A stretch of DNA of 64,000 bases from the NCBI GenBank assembly GCA_900239685.1, contig OENT01000021.1, forward strand, positions 186,001 through 250,000, read 5' to 3'. The translations under genes and the position numbers were made by a program. The notes under the pieces are model-generated. The model did no database searches and was not told the origin of the DNA. It worked only from the letters and a program-made list of their open reading frames with translations. This stretch comes from Rotaria macrura (lineage: Eukaryota > Rotifera > Eurotatoria > Philodinida > Philodinidae). Position 1 is the stretch's first letter, and every line of letters begins with the position of its first letter. Below are positions 13,227 to 25,704 of this stretch, piece by piece.

Positions 13227-15065
13227 GTTATGTAGTGCTATGCTTCTTTCAATGTTAGTTTTTAATATAGCAGTAGTGTTACGCGCGTTTCTTTTCAATT
13301 TATGCAACGACGTTAAATTGAGAGCGTCTCAACAGAAAGCAAAAAGTTATCTATTTATCAACGCTCTTGTTATAATTATTTTATCTCAGTATGCATCAAG
13401 TGATTCATCACTGTTGGACTTTTCTTGTTTTCAAGTAGTTAAACAAAACCGATTTGTCGGTGGGCATATGATTATGAAATGTACGTATAGACATCTGTTC
13501 GAACATTTCATAAATATTATTTATAATAATAATGGTATAATGAAGTGGGCTCTTTGCTTACGTTCAATATTTATAAAGTGTTAAAAATTTTTACCATAAA
13601 AATGTTCTTTTGAACATAAGATAGAAGCGTTTTCCTTTGGTAAGAAAATGTAAGCATATAGATTTTAGCATATTCTGTGATTTATGATGAAGGAGTTGAT
13701 TAAATAGGAATGTAATCATGCACAGTTTTTCTATGAGACGAATTGATTGTTGCTTTGTTAAGTTATTACGTGGTAGAAAAGCGGAGAAAACAAATCTCAA
13801 ACACGAAACTTCTGAGAACTCTGACAATCCTCAAGCATCATTGCCATCGACTGTTGCATGTATACCAGTAGAGAGAGAAAAGGATATTCACATGATAACT
13901 ATAGTGAAAATGTCGCCATCTGCAGAAAAATCATCTGTTGCTTTGATTAATTAGATAATAAATATCGTTTTCCAATTCGTCTCAGACACAGATATGACTG
14001 TTTCGAAAATCAGTTAAATTCGAGTCGACACATCTGACATTTAAATTATGATTTCCAATGACATGTCCCTGCAGAGTTCACCAATAATAACTCTTTACAG
14101 TAATTAAGAATATTCCAAATTCGCATATATTTCACAAAAATAAGCTAAATATTATTTCATAAATATGGAGACAGTCATTGTTTTACCCATTCAAGTTTAA
14201 CTATACGAGTATATGAGTACCATGATAATATCGTTGTATTGATCCTAGATGAGTTTCAATATATGATTCAGATCAATGGAAAAAGACACAGCCATTAAAA
14301 TAAAGATAGGTCGTGGAATAACTACGAGATATACTTGTCGTATATGGCTGCCCTGCGAGAATCAGAGATTCTTCATCTCTATGTTTTAAGCAAGTTGAAG
14401 AGACTATACGGTATGTAATTCCAAATTGAAGCTCAGCTAATGAAACTTGCTCAGTCAAATTTACACAAGTTTTTAATACCGGTAATATGAATATGATCGA
14501 TTTATATTCTTAGCACATGAAGAAACGAAGCTTTTATATTTTGTGCAATATTATTCATGTTAACGATTAAAAGATTTTTCTTAATAATCCTCGGCCAAAA
14601 GTGAATGAGCACGATAATAGTGATGAATACACTATGATTATTTAACCATTGATGATGAGCAATGGCCTGTGAAATATTCTTTCCAAAGATTATGTTTATC
14701 TTGCCATAGGAAAAAAGAGGAAACGTTTCTCTACAATGTACATTTAACTTTGAAGAAAAAAATATTGCTCATCGATCTGTGATGTTGAGTATTTTCTTGA
14801 ATTACATAAGTATTTTCTGGTAGTTTATTAGTTCCTAAGGTTTCTAAACCTTCACACCGATCAGGACGAAGACATCAACAAGGAATCGTTCTAATTCAAA
14901 AAAATAAAATAAACCAGACAAGAGATTTTCCATCGATGTATGCATTCAACGATACATCGATCATCCAAATCTGTTGCGGGTACTATTTCACAGACATGGC
15001 TTTGAACTACAAACAGAATAAGAGTGACTACTTCGAGCTGAATTTTCATTAAGAATGAACATACC
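13227..15065. other. Spacer between SIAE copies, left part
   Basis: AT-rich. Contains open frames at 13225-13584 (+), 13718-13954 (+) and 14273-14458 (-). None has a recognisable domain or splice partners. The one at 13718-13954 is charged and could be a remnant exon, but this is unsupported. Confidence 0.3.
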
Positions 15066-16479
15066 TATGGATGCAATGGTGACAAACAACCACCGTTATA
15101 CAGTCACTGGTTTTACTGGTCTTCCCCGGCGACAGTCACCGGTTTCACCTATCATTGTTACCTCTTTTACCGGATATCACCGGTCGCTTTCATTGGTACC
15201 ACTTGTATATTTGGTACCCTATCTTTTCATCTCCGTTCAATTCGTCCCATTGAAAAAATGAATGTGTGACGATTCTGTATAATATAGAGTGCCATGTGTT
15301 TCAATCTTCTTTTTTTAATATATAAAAAATATACTTACGAATGAATAACAGTTCAAGAATTCAATTTCGCGTTAGCAACCACGCGGGCCAGATACTCCCC
15401 AAACGATTCGAAATTATAAGGAGTAGAATTCATTTTAATCGTGAATCATGAGCAGCATATATCTTCTTTTTGGGTTTTGACTCTTGACCCACTCGACTTT
15501 TTTCAATATGGGTATTAATGTATGAACGAAGAAAAGACCATTTCCAACAGTCACATCCATGTTCTCTTGCAGTCGCGGCTTTCTCATTGAAAGATACGTT
15601 TTTCATCAGTCGATCGGTGTTGTGTGTACACGAATCCATCATGATAAACAACTGAATTTCCTCTTTTACTCTTGAAAATTTCAATATCAATTATTTAGTC
15701 GTATGGTTAACAACACTTGCTAAATAGGAAAGGAGAAAAGGTTTATGTCGTAGATAAGATTTCAGAATGAATTTTTCCTTTCTTTTCTTTTAGTCTTTTG
15801 TTCAAGTTAGCTAAGCATATCAAAAAGAAAACGGGCAAACTGTAGAGAAACATAGTGTATTTTACAAAATAAGTTTGGGACGAAGTGAACGGGACGAAAT
15901 GAGTGTCCACCGTATATTTCAGTCATCTTCACTATTACTTTTGATAGGGGATAAGAGGCCTTTAGAAACCAGTTACTTACCAGTCGAATAACAGCGAAGT
16001 TCTCCCTTCAGTCAGAATTCCTTGTAAAGCTGGCTGTGAGTCAAGCTATACGACATAAAAGTTGAAGTGTTCTAGAATACAGATTGAGAATGCATCATCA
16101 ATATGTTCAAAAGTTATAATTGACTTGCATATGAATAGCATTGTGTTCAATATTTCTTTCCAATAGATCAATAACAAAAGTTCAAAAAGCTTATAGAAAA
16201 TTGTTAAATTTCGGTATTAATAAGCTGAAGTTAAGTTTTTAGATAGCCACTAGAATCTCAGAGTGGAGTTTACTAGAATGCATTATTCGATAACTAAATA
16301 CACTTTGAAGAAAAATCGGTTTATTACCGAACCTGTACCTGGTGAGACCAGCAAAAGAGGTAAAAATGACCGGCGAAACCAGTGGAAACTGTGATGGTGA
16401 CCAGTGAAACAAGTGATGGTGACCGGTGAAACAGTGATGGTATGTCAGTTCTACGGTTACCGTCACCGATGCATCCCTA
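15066..16479. mobile_element. hAT-like non-autonomous element with CACCGGT-type subterminal repeats (1.41 kb)
   Basis: Seen: the left end TATGGATGCAATGGTGAC and the inverted right end (read from the other strand, TAGGGATGCATCGGTGAC) match at 15 of 18 positions. Flanks AACATACC (15058-15065) and AACGTACT (16480-16487) agree at 6 of 8 positions. Roughly 15100-15220 and 16320-16470 are packed with the words ACCGGT, CACTGGT, CACCAGTG and TGTTTCACC in mirrored orientation. The interior has a minus-strand frame at 15430-15690 with a Cys/Trp-containing stretch (HGCDCWKWSF) that I could not assign to a transposase. It sits between the two SIAE copies. The two mismatches in the target duplication make the exact ends less certain. 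Confidence 0.65.
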
Positions 16480-17050
16480 AACGTACTATGAATACTGAAA
16501 GCATTACAGAATATCAAATCTTTTTGTCATGCTTTCATATTACGTTTAACAGTTCGCCGTAAAATGCTTGCTGCTCGCCTTCTCGTTAACTACCAGGAAC
16601 AGAAAGAAAGCAAATTTTAAAAGATTCATAATCATCAAGCAAAAATCAGTTGATCCCCAACTGTATCCATTCGAAGTCTGTTACAATTCAACCTCAAGTT
16701 CTCGATAAAGCAAACATTTTTTTTTCATAGCATATACAAAACAATGAAAGAAATTTTTCCAATTAGAAAATTTTTAAATCTATCTCTGAGCAAACATTGA
16801 ATTTTCCATCTACCAAACATTAGTCTATAGAACCTCAACATCAGTACACAAACATTTATACTTATGCTCTATACAGGCAAACCTTGTCTCAAGACATATT
16901 CAAGCTTCTATCCTAAAACAAACGCCCAAATATTCTTCAAGAGCATCACCGAAAATGTATTAAAAGATAATGATTTTATTATAAAAATGATACCCTTAAA
17001 TCAAATATAATTGTTAATCTATAGTGCGAAGGAAACCTATTTCATAGTTA
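16480..17050. other. Non-coding stretch before SIAE copy B
   Basis: AT-rich, no gene or repeat recognised. The near-identity with copy A starts only inside the coding region at about 17062. Confidence 0.35.
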
Positions 17051-19147
17051 TTAGAAATAGGTCAAATACGGTGGTGAAGGTAAATTAGGATCCGTATAAC
17101 TATAAATGGCTGCTTGTTTAAATGGACATGGTGTTTCACGCCACAAGTAACGAAGACCGAACAATTTTTTCCCGACGCATGAATCTGATACCGTCAGTGT
17201 AATAGTCAAATCGCTTTTGCTCGACACCATGGCTGGTACCCACAAAGTATCATCTTTACACTTAGAGCCAACACAACAAACTTCGAATCCATTGGGACTA
17301 CGTAAATCGATACTTTGCACAGCAGTATATGTAATGTTGATCGTTTTACTACCAGTCGTGTAGGTGACAGTCGATACGATGGGACCTTGAAATTCGACAG
17401 GTTGATTATATGCAACAGCTAGACCTGCTCGAGATAATCGATAGCCGACATCATGTTTGGTTCGAGGATGAATACTAAGAGAATATAGTGAGGCATACAC
17501 ATTTGTTGAAAAACGTCTAGATAATTTAAATCAACTTACTTATTCGGATCATCGCGTAAGTCTAAAGCAACGGCCATAAATACTTTTGGAACGACGTTAT
17601 TTGGTACGAAACCGACGTCGAATGTTTGATGCCATCGGATAGCTGGGAAAAAACCAACTGTTGTACTTGTATTTGTCCATGTTGATAGCTACAAAAACAG
17701 TTCATGTAATAGAGCATCAAATTGATAGGCAGCGTTGATGTGAATGCTGCTTAGGGTGGAATGAGTCGACTTTCTTAAATATTGCTATTGAACAGAAGTG
17801 ATAAACAGATACTTTAGATTCTGCATATTTTAGAAGGCTATTTTTACTTCACAGATTTTTTTTGTCTGAATTCTAATAGAAACGTCACGATAAAATTGTG
17901 ACATTTTTAACCAATTATTTCTGTCATTCTTGTTGAGGTTGTAATCGCTTCTGATCGATCTATATCTATTTCTTCACTCTATATTTAAAGAAAAACACTT
18001 ACTTGAACAAATCCAAAGGGAAAATGAATATCAGTTAAATCATTGGTACGATCGTTCCATGTTTGTCTCCAGGATTGAATCATTTTCGAAAATGTACAAG
18101 GATACTTATCTGTATTGTAACCAGCATTTGCTTCACCTGAATTTCTATGTCGTAAAATGATAATCGAATTTTTCATTTCTTTTTACCTTGATACCAAATA
18201 GCACCATAGACAACCATACGTGTAAACGGATATATCATGGCGTTGAACAAATTAGAATTGTTAAGAGATACCATATCAGACGGTTGGCCATAGGGTTGTA
18301 ATGGAACGGTTTCTTTTCTATGAATAAATACACGAACATGATATGAATTGAATTCTTTTACAACTTACGATGAAATACCACAGTCATGTAAAGCTGCTGG
18401 TGGCATCCAAAACTCGATAGCTGTACCACCCCAACTTGTAGCCACGAGTCCAATTGGTCGACCACCTAATGATTCATGAACCAAACGACCATAAAGCCAG
18501 CACACAGCTGACATATAAGTAAATGATGGGCCACCGATACTTGCTGGTGAAGCTACTGACCAGTTTTCAACAATACCGAGTAATTCTTCAATCGGAGTAT
18601 CCGAAGGTTTTAGTGCAGCTGTGAATACACGAATTTTCGGGTATTTGCCAGCGTTGTTAATTTCTTCGGTTGCATTGAATATATCAATCACTGACATTTG
18701 CATGTTCGATTGACCTGAGCATATCCACACGTCGCCGAATAATACATCATGGAGTGTGATCGTGTAATTTGTACCATTCGCTAAAGGTTGTGTAACTTGA
18801 ATATCGAATGGTCCCTCATCAGAAACTGGATCAAGTGTTACAGACCAAATACTTTCACCCAAATTATTCGCTGATTCAGCTCGACTGACGGTCATGTAGA
18901 TTTTGTCGCTTATCCGAAGTGTCGTTACTTTACTTGAGTCACCAAAACCCCACACAACAGCACTTTGAGGAGCTCGTTGTAATACCATGTGATCTTGGAT
19001 ATAGTTGGCAAAACGAGGTACTCCATGAACTGTTAATTGACAGTGTTTCTGTTTATATCAATGTTAGTAGGCGCATAAATATTTTGGATACTTACTACAG
19101 GAAGATGAAATGATGAGAATGAAGGAGACCCACTGGAAGACGCCCAT
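17051..19147 (-). CDS. SIAE: Sialate O-acetylesterase, copy B
   Basis: Same reaction as copy A. Seen: exons 19147-19096, 19029-18369, 18317-18187, 18136-18003, 17688-17540 and 17474-17051. The total is again exactly 1551 nt (516 residues), with identical exon sizes. Exon 1 gives an unrelated-looking but still hydrophobic signal peptide (MGVFQWVSFILIISSSC). The serine block DVWICSGQSNMQM, GEANAGYNTDKYP (copy A has GESN) and IRWHQTF are intact. The intron between the fourth and fifth exons is 314 bp instead of 53 bp. Exon 4 (18003-18136) is the most diverged part, while the last two exons and the intron between them are nearly identical to copy A. No inactivating change was seen. The GESN-to-GEAN change in block II deserves attention. 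Confidence 0.95.
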
Positions 19148-20331
19148 TTTTTTAAATGTTGGGTTGGTGTGTGTGTGTCAGCTATTATGATGGAGGGTCT
19201 TTTAAGCGAATACGTGGTTATCTATTGTGGTGAAGTCAAACAAGGTATTTGTCAATAGAAGATAACAATTACATCTATTTATAAACACTTTGGTTTACTT
19301 GCTATGTCAACATAGTGCTGATGATTATTGACGAGAGATTCGTTTATCTGAATTCAAGTGTTGAGTTGAGACACCTATCTATTTTTAATGAATAAATTTC
19401 ATTCGGGAAACTTCGTAGCCCATGTTTACTGTGTATATTTACCTTGATAATATGATGTAAAAAGGCATATAAAATTCGCTTCAAAATTTATTAAGTGTGG
19501 GTAATAAATTATAACAGACATTGTGTGAGAAGCAAGCATATTAGGTGTTTCTGAATAAAATAAAGCGTTCAATTCATTAGATCGTGCTGCGCTACGTATT
19601 GAAACGAGGTACACGTAAGATCTGATGTTGACAGAAGGCGATGGCTTAAGTTTTGAATCGAAAGAAAAGGATTATTGGGGGAGCATAAGTTTTGATTAAT
19701 AGACAGATGTTGTTTCAACGAATTTCATACGAAATAGAATTTCGTGTATTATTTCTGATGCATGAAGTTTCTGTTTCGAACAGGAAGAGTGAGAACCATC
19801 GTGTTAATATTAAATTCAGCCTCCCATGATGAATATTCTTAACGACATTTGATCTTTTTATTTATTGTAGACAAAATTTCTATAAATATACCTGAAGCAC
19901 GAGCAATTACAAATGCTCTCTTTAATCTCATTTTTAGTATTCTTTCAAATTTAAGTTACAATCAGGTTGTTGTAGTTTATTTTTCAGTGGTTGTAGTTTA
20001 TTAGAAATTTTCGAGTACATAGATCATTATACGTTTTTGTTATTTTTTTAAGACAACATGCTACTGCGAGGGTCTGTCTACACAGTTGTTTTTTCATTCT
20101 CTGTTATGTGTGTATGTATGCATGCATGCTCTTTTGCGAAATGATAATCCAAAGCAAAATCCTCCTTTCTACCACGTGCAACAGGAACGTTAAAAAAGAG
20201 CAAGAAAAAATAAGAAAAAAGTAACGATAACAACCTTTCGAACAACTTCGATAAATGTCATCATCCTTAGAATCCCATCTAATGCAATCTTTCAGCATAT
20301 TAGCGACACATCTTGGTACAAATCAATCAAA
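19148..20331. other. Intergenic region between SIAE copy B and the wax-synthase-like gene
   Basis: Divergent arrangement: SIAE copy B points left and the next gene points right, so both promoters should be here. Only a short (GT)n run near 19169-19178 stands out. No exon was supported. Confidence 0.35.
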
Positions 20332-21318
20332 ATGGCAGTGATGGCATATTCTACAATAGTTCCTTTTTGTTGGTTTCTTCATCTAATTTTATGTTTTTAT
20401 TTTATCCGTACACTTCGTGTATTTTTACATCGAGCTCTATTGACATTAATACCATGTGTAATTTTAATATTTATCGGTTGTCACAATCTTCCACATCTAC
20501 ATATGTCATCAATTATGACAATTTGCTTGTATTGGATGACAACTATTCGTCTTGTTCATGTAATTTTATTTTCACCACATGAAACAGACTCATTGCGTTC
20601 ATATGCTTTCAAGTTTGTCTGGTTTTTGATTCCAATAGTACCGTGTCAATCAAAAGATCCAATTCATTATTATATAATCTCAGCCGCAATTAAAATGTTA
20701 TTAAATCACTGGATTTTTCAATGGTTAAGTCTTTGTGAACCAAACGATTCTAAGGGTAGATTGATTATGTTCTTTATGAGTGTTTGTACGGGAACGTTTT
20801 TAAATGATATACAAATTGTTTTGATTAGATTATTGACGCTGAATAAATATACTACTTTAGAATTCAATAATTATCCATTTTTATCGAAATCCATACGTGA
20901 ATTTTGGGGTCGTCGATATAATCTTCTTGTCGGTACACTACTTAAAGAATCAATCTTCAATCCAATTCGTCGTTTACCATATGCTTCATCGGCAATTGCA
21001 GCTTTAGCAAGTTTCACTGTTAGTGGTTTACTTCATGCACATGTTGCAGTTGCTGGCTTTGGTGCACCATCTCCATGGCCTTCATTTTTATTTTTTATTC
21101 TACAAGGAATTGCTTGCTGTGCCGAAATCATGTGTCCTTTTACTCCACCGAGAATTGTCGGAATTCTCTTAACCAATGGATTTCTTCTCATTACAGCACC
21201 ACTCTACATTACATTATACACACATGCAGATTCAACATTTTATGAATTTAATAAACCATTATTATATAATGCAACGTGGCTTCCTAAATTACCTGTACCT
21301 ACTTTCTGTCCAAAGTAA
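20332..21318 (+). CDS. Wax-synthase-like MBOAT acyltransferase, intronless
   Basis: Predicted multi-pass membrane enzyme that esterifies an alcohol with acyl-CoA (wax-ester type), probably in the ER. Seen: one uninterrupted 328-codon frame with about seven to eight hydrophobic segments. It has the wax-synthase block SIREFWGRRYNLLVGTLLK (around residues 185-205), followed by ASFTVSGLLHAH, which carries the expected membrane-embedded His (SGLxH). Known: REFWGRRW/Y..LV plus FxxSGLxH is the signature of the plant/fungal wax-synthase domain (PF13813). A polyadenylation-like AATAAAG lies at about 21441. Odd: most neighbouring animal genes have many short introns and this has none. Together with the family's main distribution this suggests lateral acquisition or retroposition. 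The substrate is unknown. Confidence 0.85.
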   Translation: MAVMAYSTIVPFCWFLHLILCFYFIRTLRVFLHRALLTLIPCVILIFIGCHNLPHLHMSSIMTICLYWMTTIRLVHVILFSPHETDSLRSYAFKFVWFLIPIVPCQSKDPIHYYIISAAIKMLLNHWIFQWLSLCEPNDSKGRLIMFFMSVCTGTFLNDIQIVLIRLLTLNKYTTLEFNNYPFLSKSIREFWGRRYNLLVGTLLKESIFNPIRRLPYASSAIAALASFTVSGLLHAHVAVAGFGAPSPWPSFLFFILQGIACCAEIMCPFTPPRIVGILLTNGFLLITAPLYITLYTHADSTFYEFNKPLLYNATWLPKLPVPTFCPK

Positions 21319-24300
21319 AAGCGTTTGATTTCCTGTAACAAGATAAGCAACGTGAATCCCTGTAATAATGTTTTACAGACATGAAAAAAGTACTTTTAAT
21401 GCTGGCTATTAAACTAACATTTTTATTTTATTCTCTAAAAATAAAGTTGAAAGTATGATTACTGCGTATCCTCTGTCAAATATTTATTTACATCAGATTT
21501 GATAAAACAACGGGAAAAAAAATCTTTTAAAAATGCCAACCAACAGTTTCCGAAAGATATTTTCAGTCGGCTTTGTTCGTCTATTTGAATTTATCGCTTG
21601 TCCATTTAGTGTAGACAATAGTCAAAATTCACTCCATCTGGGAAAAATGTGATCCATCAAAAACAACGACAAACACATGTGCATTTTCCACGATGAAAAC
21701 ATCTGTTTAATGATATCGATGATAAAGAAATGAGAGCTGCAATAGAATAGAATCAACAACAATCAGTCTGCATATATTGTGACAAAACTGATGATTTCTT
21801 CTAATCTACATGAAACGTGTGCATGATGAATACGATTCAATCGAAGAAATGATCATTTATTTCATAGCATTGAATTTATCAAACAAGTCCAATTCCTCGT
21901 ATGTGAAACAACGAACGTATATAATGCATAGCTTACTAGAAAAGAGTATATCAATCGAGAAAAATATCTTGCCAGTCAAAACAAGGAAAGCGTAGTGTCT
22001 GAGGAAGAAGTCAAAACTCGCTGGTGGGAAATGTCGACAAACGAAATGTCAACAGGACAATTAGTGACAAATGCAATTATCGACTTCAGAAAAGGCTAAA
22101 GAGACAAACGAAATGTCGAAAGTTCAAACATAGTCAAGAATAATGGTATAGTCCACGAGCTTGTTATATATTTTACGTTGTATACTCGTTGGCGTGTCGG
22201 ATTGAAGCCAGAATTGTGTTTCTTGTTGTTTCTGTTAACTATATATATTGCGAATGCGGGTGGGTGTGGGTGGATATGCTTGCGCGTGTTGGTCTTCTCT
22301 TAAGTCACACCTACACCCACACCCACTCTCGTGTTCATATCTTTTTCAAGTAGAGAAAAAGCGATATAAAAACTATTCGGATTCATAACTAGCTCTGCCA
22401 TTAGATTGTAAGCAAAGGAAATACCAGCCAATTCATTCATATCGAAAAGTCTTTGTACGATCAAGTATTATGTCGAACAACACATGAAATTAATCTATCA
22501 ATTACATTTTCATTAAGAATCTAGATCGAAATAAAGACAAGAATCAATTTAAAAGATGATCCAGAAGATCAAAGTTACTGCAAATCTTTGGTCATCTATC
22601 AAAGTATATTTGGACTTACTTAAACAACAGAAGTAGAAGCGAACACATGCGTATTAGATACGAGATGTCTTGTATCTAGTATTTAAAAGTTTATCTTAAG
22701 TGTAATTACATGAGTTACCGTTCAGGACAAATGGAAAATGAGAAAAAGACTCCAAGCAGAAACGTGTGAATGTAAAAAACAAGTGAAGATATAATACAAC
22801 TTACATAAATAATAATTCAGCGTATTGACGTCTAAATAATTAGATTCGAAAATATTTCCTGAAGTGTTCATATAGTCTTATGAAATGAACTCGATTATTC
22901 AAAAACAAAAGTAGTTCCTTATCTATTTTTCGTCTTATTTTGTTCGCTTTGTTTAGCAAACGTAAGTCTTACTGGATTTTGGTAGACATACCAAGTACTA
23001 CTAGTGAATTAAAAACAAATGAAGATAAAAGTTGGATAATTTCAATTGATTCATTTCTAACTTAACACAAAGACGATGAGAGTGTAGCTACAATATTACT
23101 AGATCTAACACTCGTAAAGCTAGACATGTTATTTTTACTTTTGATCGATCAATACGAGTCCCATCGATAGAACTAGTGCAGTCCGTTCAACGACTCGACG
23201 CATATACTGATGATTGATTTTTAGATTTCACCCCATGTGCGCACTTTTCTGAAATCATTTTTCTTCGCAAGAATTTTGAAAGTGTTGCTTAAAATGAATT
23301 CACATACTTCTGAAAAATACAGAGATACAATAATTTTAAATTTATACAATTCGACTGTTTTGGGTAGTTTTCAAACATGGGAAGTATGTAGGCTACTGGA
23401 AAATATCATGATAAAATTTTCATCAAACTTATGTTAAGTGTTTTTGATTACAATTTCTTTGTCTGCTCGTATTGTTTTCAGTTTTTCTTTTCCTCTCTTG
23501 TAACCTCAATGATGCTTGTTCATTTAGTCACTGTTTGGTGGTCTAAAATAATCCGAGTATTGTGAGAGTCTCGCATATCGATAGTCGGTTGTGTGAAACG
23601 TTTAAAGTGAGAGCAAAACCAAGAAGAGCTGTGCTGTCTTTACTCATCATTGTCAAGATTCGTCCATTAGTATCTATCATACATGTACTCAAAGTAATGT
23701 TTCTATTCTTTGACCTTCACAATTGATAAACTTTCCTGATTTTATTTTTCAAAGCATGTCAAGTGAAATGATGTTTTTAGATTTCGAAAGTGTACCTTCA
23801 AGGGATCGCTAAATTTTTTAAATCACTATTTTTCTAACAATACAGTTTAATGTCTTTGGTAAATAAAACTCAAAAGGCGAGAAAATCGAGTTATTGAAAA
23901 GAGAAGTTAGAGATTTGTTTCTATCCTACGCTCAGATGAGTAGCAGATAATGAATGTCATCATTCGAAAAAACATTACTGAGATAGAAATCTTAAATGAA
24001 TCTTAAATGTGAACCTCCAAAAAACAGAAAATATTATTCAGTTATTTTCTAAGTCGCTCATTCAAAGTTACTTGAGTTACTTTAGTCATTCAAATTTCAC
24101 TTATTTTTAATAGTCAAAAAAAAATCTCTCTGAAGATTAAAACTTCACAAGTGATGAAGAACGTAATCAAATTTTATCTGACAGTTTGTCTTACTTCACG
24201 GTAAAAGTATTTTGTTGTGCTCTCTGCGCATGCCTCTTCTGCTTAATTTTGAAAAGGATGCCGATTTAGTCTTATGGAGCTTAGGAAAATCTGATAGAAT

Positions 24301-25183
24301 GCTTCTTCTTCTTTGTTATCATATCTCGAATTCTTAAACGAATCTTATTATTCATTCAATTTCGATGTCATTCTTCATTTCATTTAGCTCGAGAACCCTT
24401 GCCTGTTTTCATTTGTATTAAATGTTCTTTTCTTTCTCTTTAGTTCTTATTTCTTGCAGCATTCATTTCTTGTAACTTTCGCCGCACCTATAAGACAATA
24501 GTGTTGATTGTAATCTCTCTTTTTCTTTCTATTCTATCAGTTCGTTTATTTTCAAGCTGGTAGAACAGTACAAATAAATCAAATTAAACTCATAAACATT
24601 CATCGATGAATTGTATATTTTTCTGCGTGAATCTCTTATCTAAACATTGGAATACCTAACTACCACGTTTTATTCTTATCCGACTCCTAGCATTCTCGCA
24701 AGTCATTAATACTGAGCTGTAATCTTTGACGTTAATCTTTTTGCTTTTTCTCCTACATTTGTAACCGTTTAGTCGATATTTTTGTTCGAATATTATGAAA
24801 AATGTGATGATAATGGCATGTGAAAAAGCTCGTTTTATTCTCTCATTTCAATTTATCGACAGAACACCACGTAAGAACTAATTTATAGAAAAAGTGAGTA
24901 GTGACAATATTCGACAAAAGCCATTGATACGCTGTGTTTTTCATTGACTTCAACGTTTTACAAGATTTCAAAATGTGATTCTATTCAGGATTATTATTTT
25001 CCGTATTGTTATAAGAAAAAGAAATTATTCTTTAATACTCAACAGTGAAGTAAACCGGAAAAAAACTCCTGTTTTCTACCAATGCGAATGTACCTACGTA
25101 AATTAACTTTAAAAATAGAGAAAATCAAGTCATCTCCAATTTTTCTATAGTCTTAATTTTTTTTTAAACTGAAATAGTTATAC
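21319..25183. other. Gene desert
   Basis: About 3.9 kb of AT-rich sequence with no supported exon. Holds the G-rich telomere-like inverted motif listed separately at 22256-22326. Confidence 0.35.
22256..22326. repeat. Inverted telomere-like G-rich motif
   Basis: GCGGGTGGGTGTGGGTGG at 22256-22273 is mirrored by CACACCTACACCCACACCCAC at 22306-22326, with a ~32-bp spacer. Bdelloid telomeric DNA is recalled as TGTGGG repeats, and this motif contains GTGGG/TGTGGG units. It may be an interstitial telomeric scar or simply a GT-rich hairpin. Confidence 0.35.
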
Positions 25184-25290
25184 CAGTTGCACTAAAGGTC
25201 GAAAATCCGTCTTTTTTATCGACGAGTGTAAAACTCGATTTTATCAATTTGATTACATTGCTTCATACGGTTTGAAACGCAGTGCAACTA
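25184..25290. mobile_element. Possible ~107-bp MITE with 10-bp TIR
   Basis: CAGTTGCACT at 25184-25193 is mirrored by AGTGCAACTA at 25281-25290. Homology between the halves stops after about 10 bp and no unambiguous target duplication was found, so this remains weak. Confidence 0.25.
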
Positions 25291-25704
25291 ATTGAAAGTT
25301 TTTGACTTTTTTTGAAACATCATTTAATATAACGAATCATTTCTTATTTACCGTTGATCATATGTCTGAGAATTAGACAATGTTTTCTATTTATTTTTCT
25401 AAGTACTATTGTAGCTAATCCTTTTTTTCACTCAAATAATTATTCAATATCTAAAATATAGATTATGGGGCTATTTTGGTACTGACCCTTTATCTATCAA
25501 TTTCATAATATTTCATTCGTCTCCAAATGTATTGAAGATGAATAAACTTTCAACTTTTGTTCTACCAATAAATTTTTGTTGTTCTTACTACAATTGTAAT
25601 TGCATCAATGATCGATCATCATTATCAACGTGGATATCGATTTACTATTCTTTCATCGAACGAAAATATTTTGATGGCATAAACACTGAATAAAATTTTC
25701 CTAG

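Noticed and set aside
13225..13584. 119-codon plus-strand frame with hydrophobic stretches
   Set aside because: Starts beside the SIAE copy A start on the other strand, has no family resemblance, and hydrophobicity is expected from T-rich DNA.
13718..13954. 78-codon charged frame between the SIAE copies
   Set aside because: Codon content looks somewhat gene-like, but there is no recognisable domain, no splice partner and no homologous frame near copy B.
19169..19200. (GT)n tract as a telomere or Z-DNA element
   Set aside because: Only a short GT run upstream of SIAE copy B, within normal microsatellite range.
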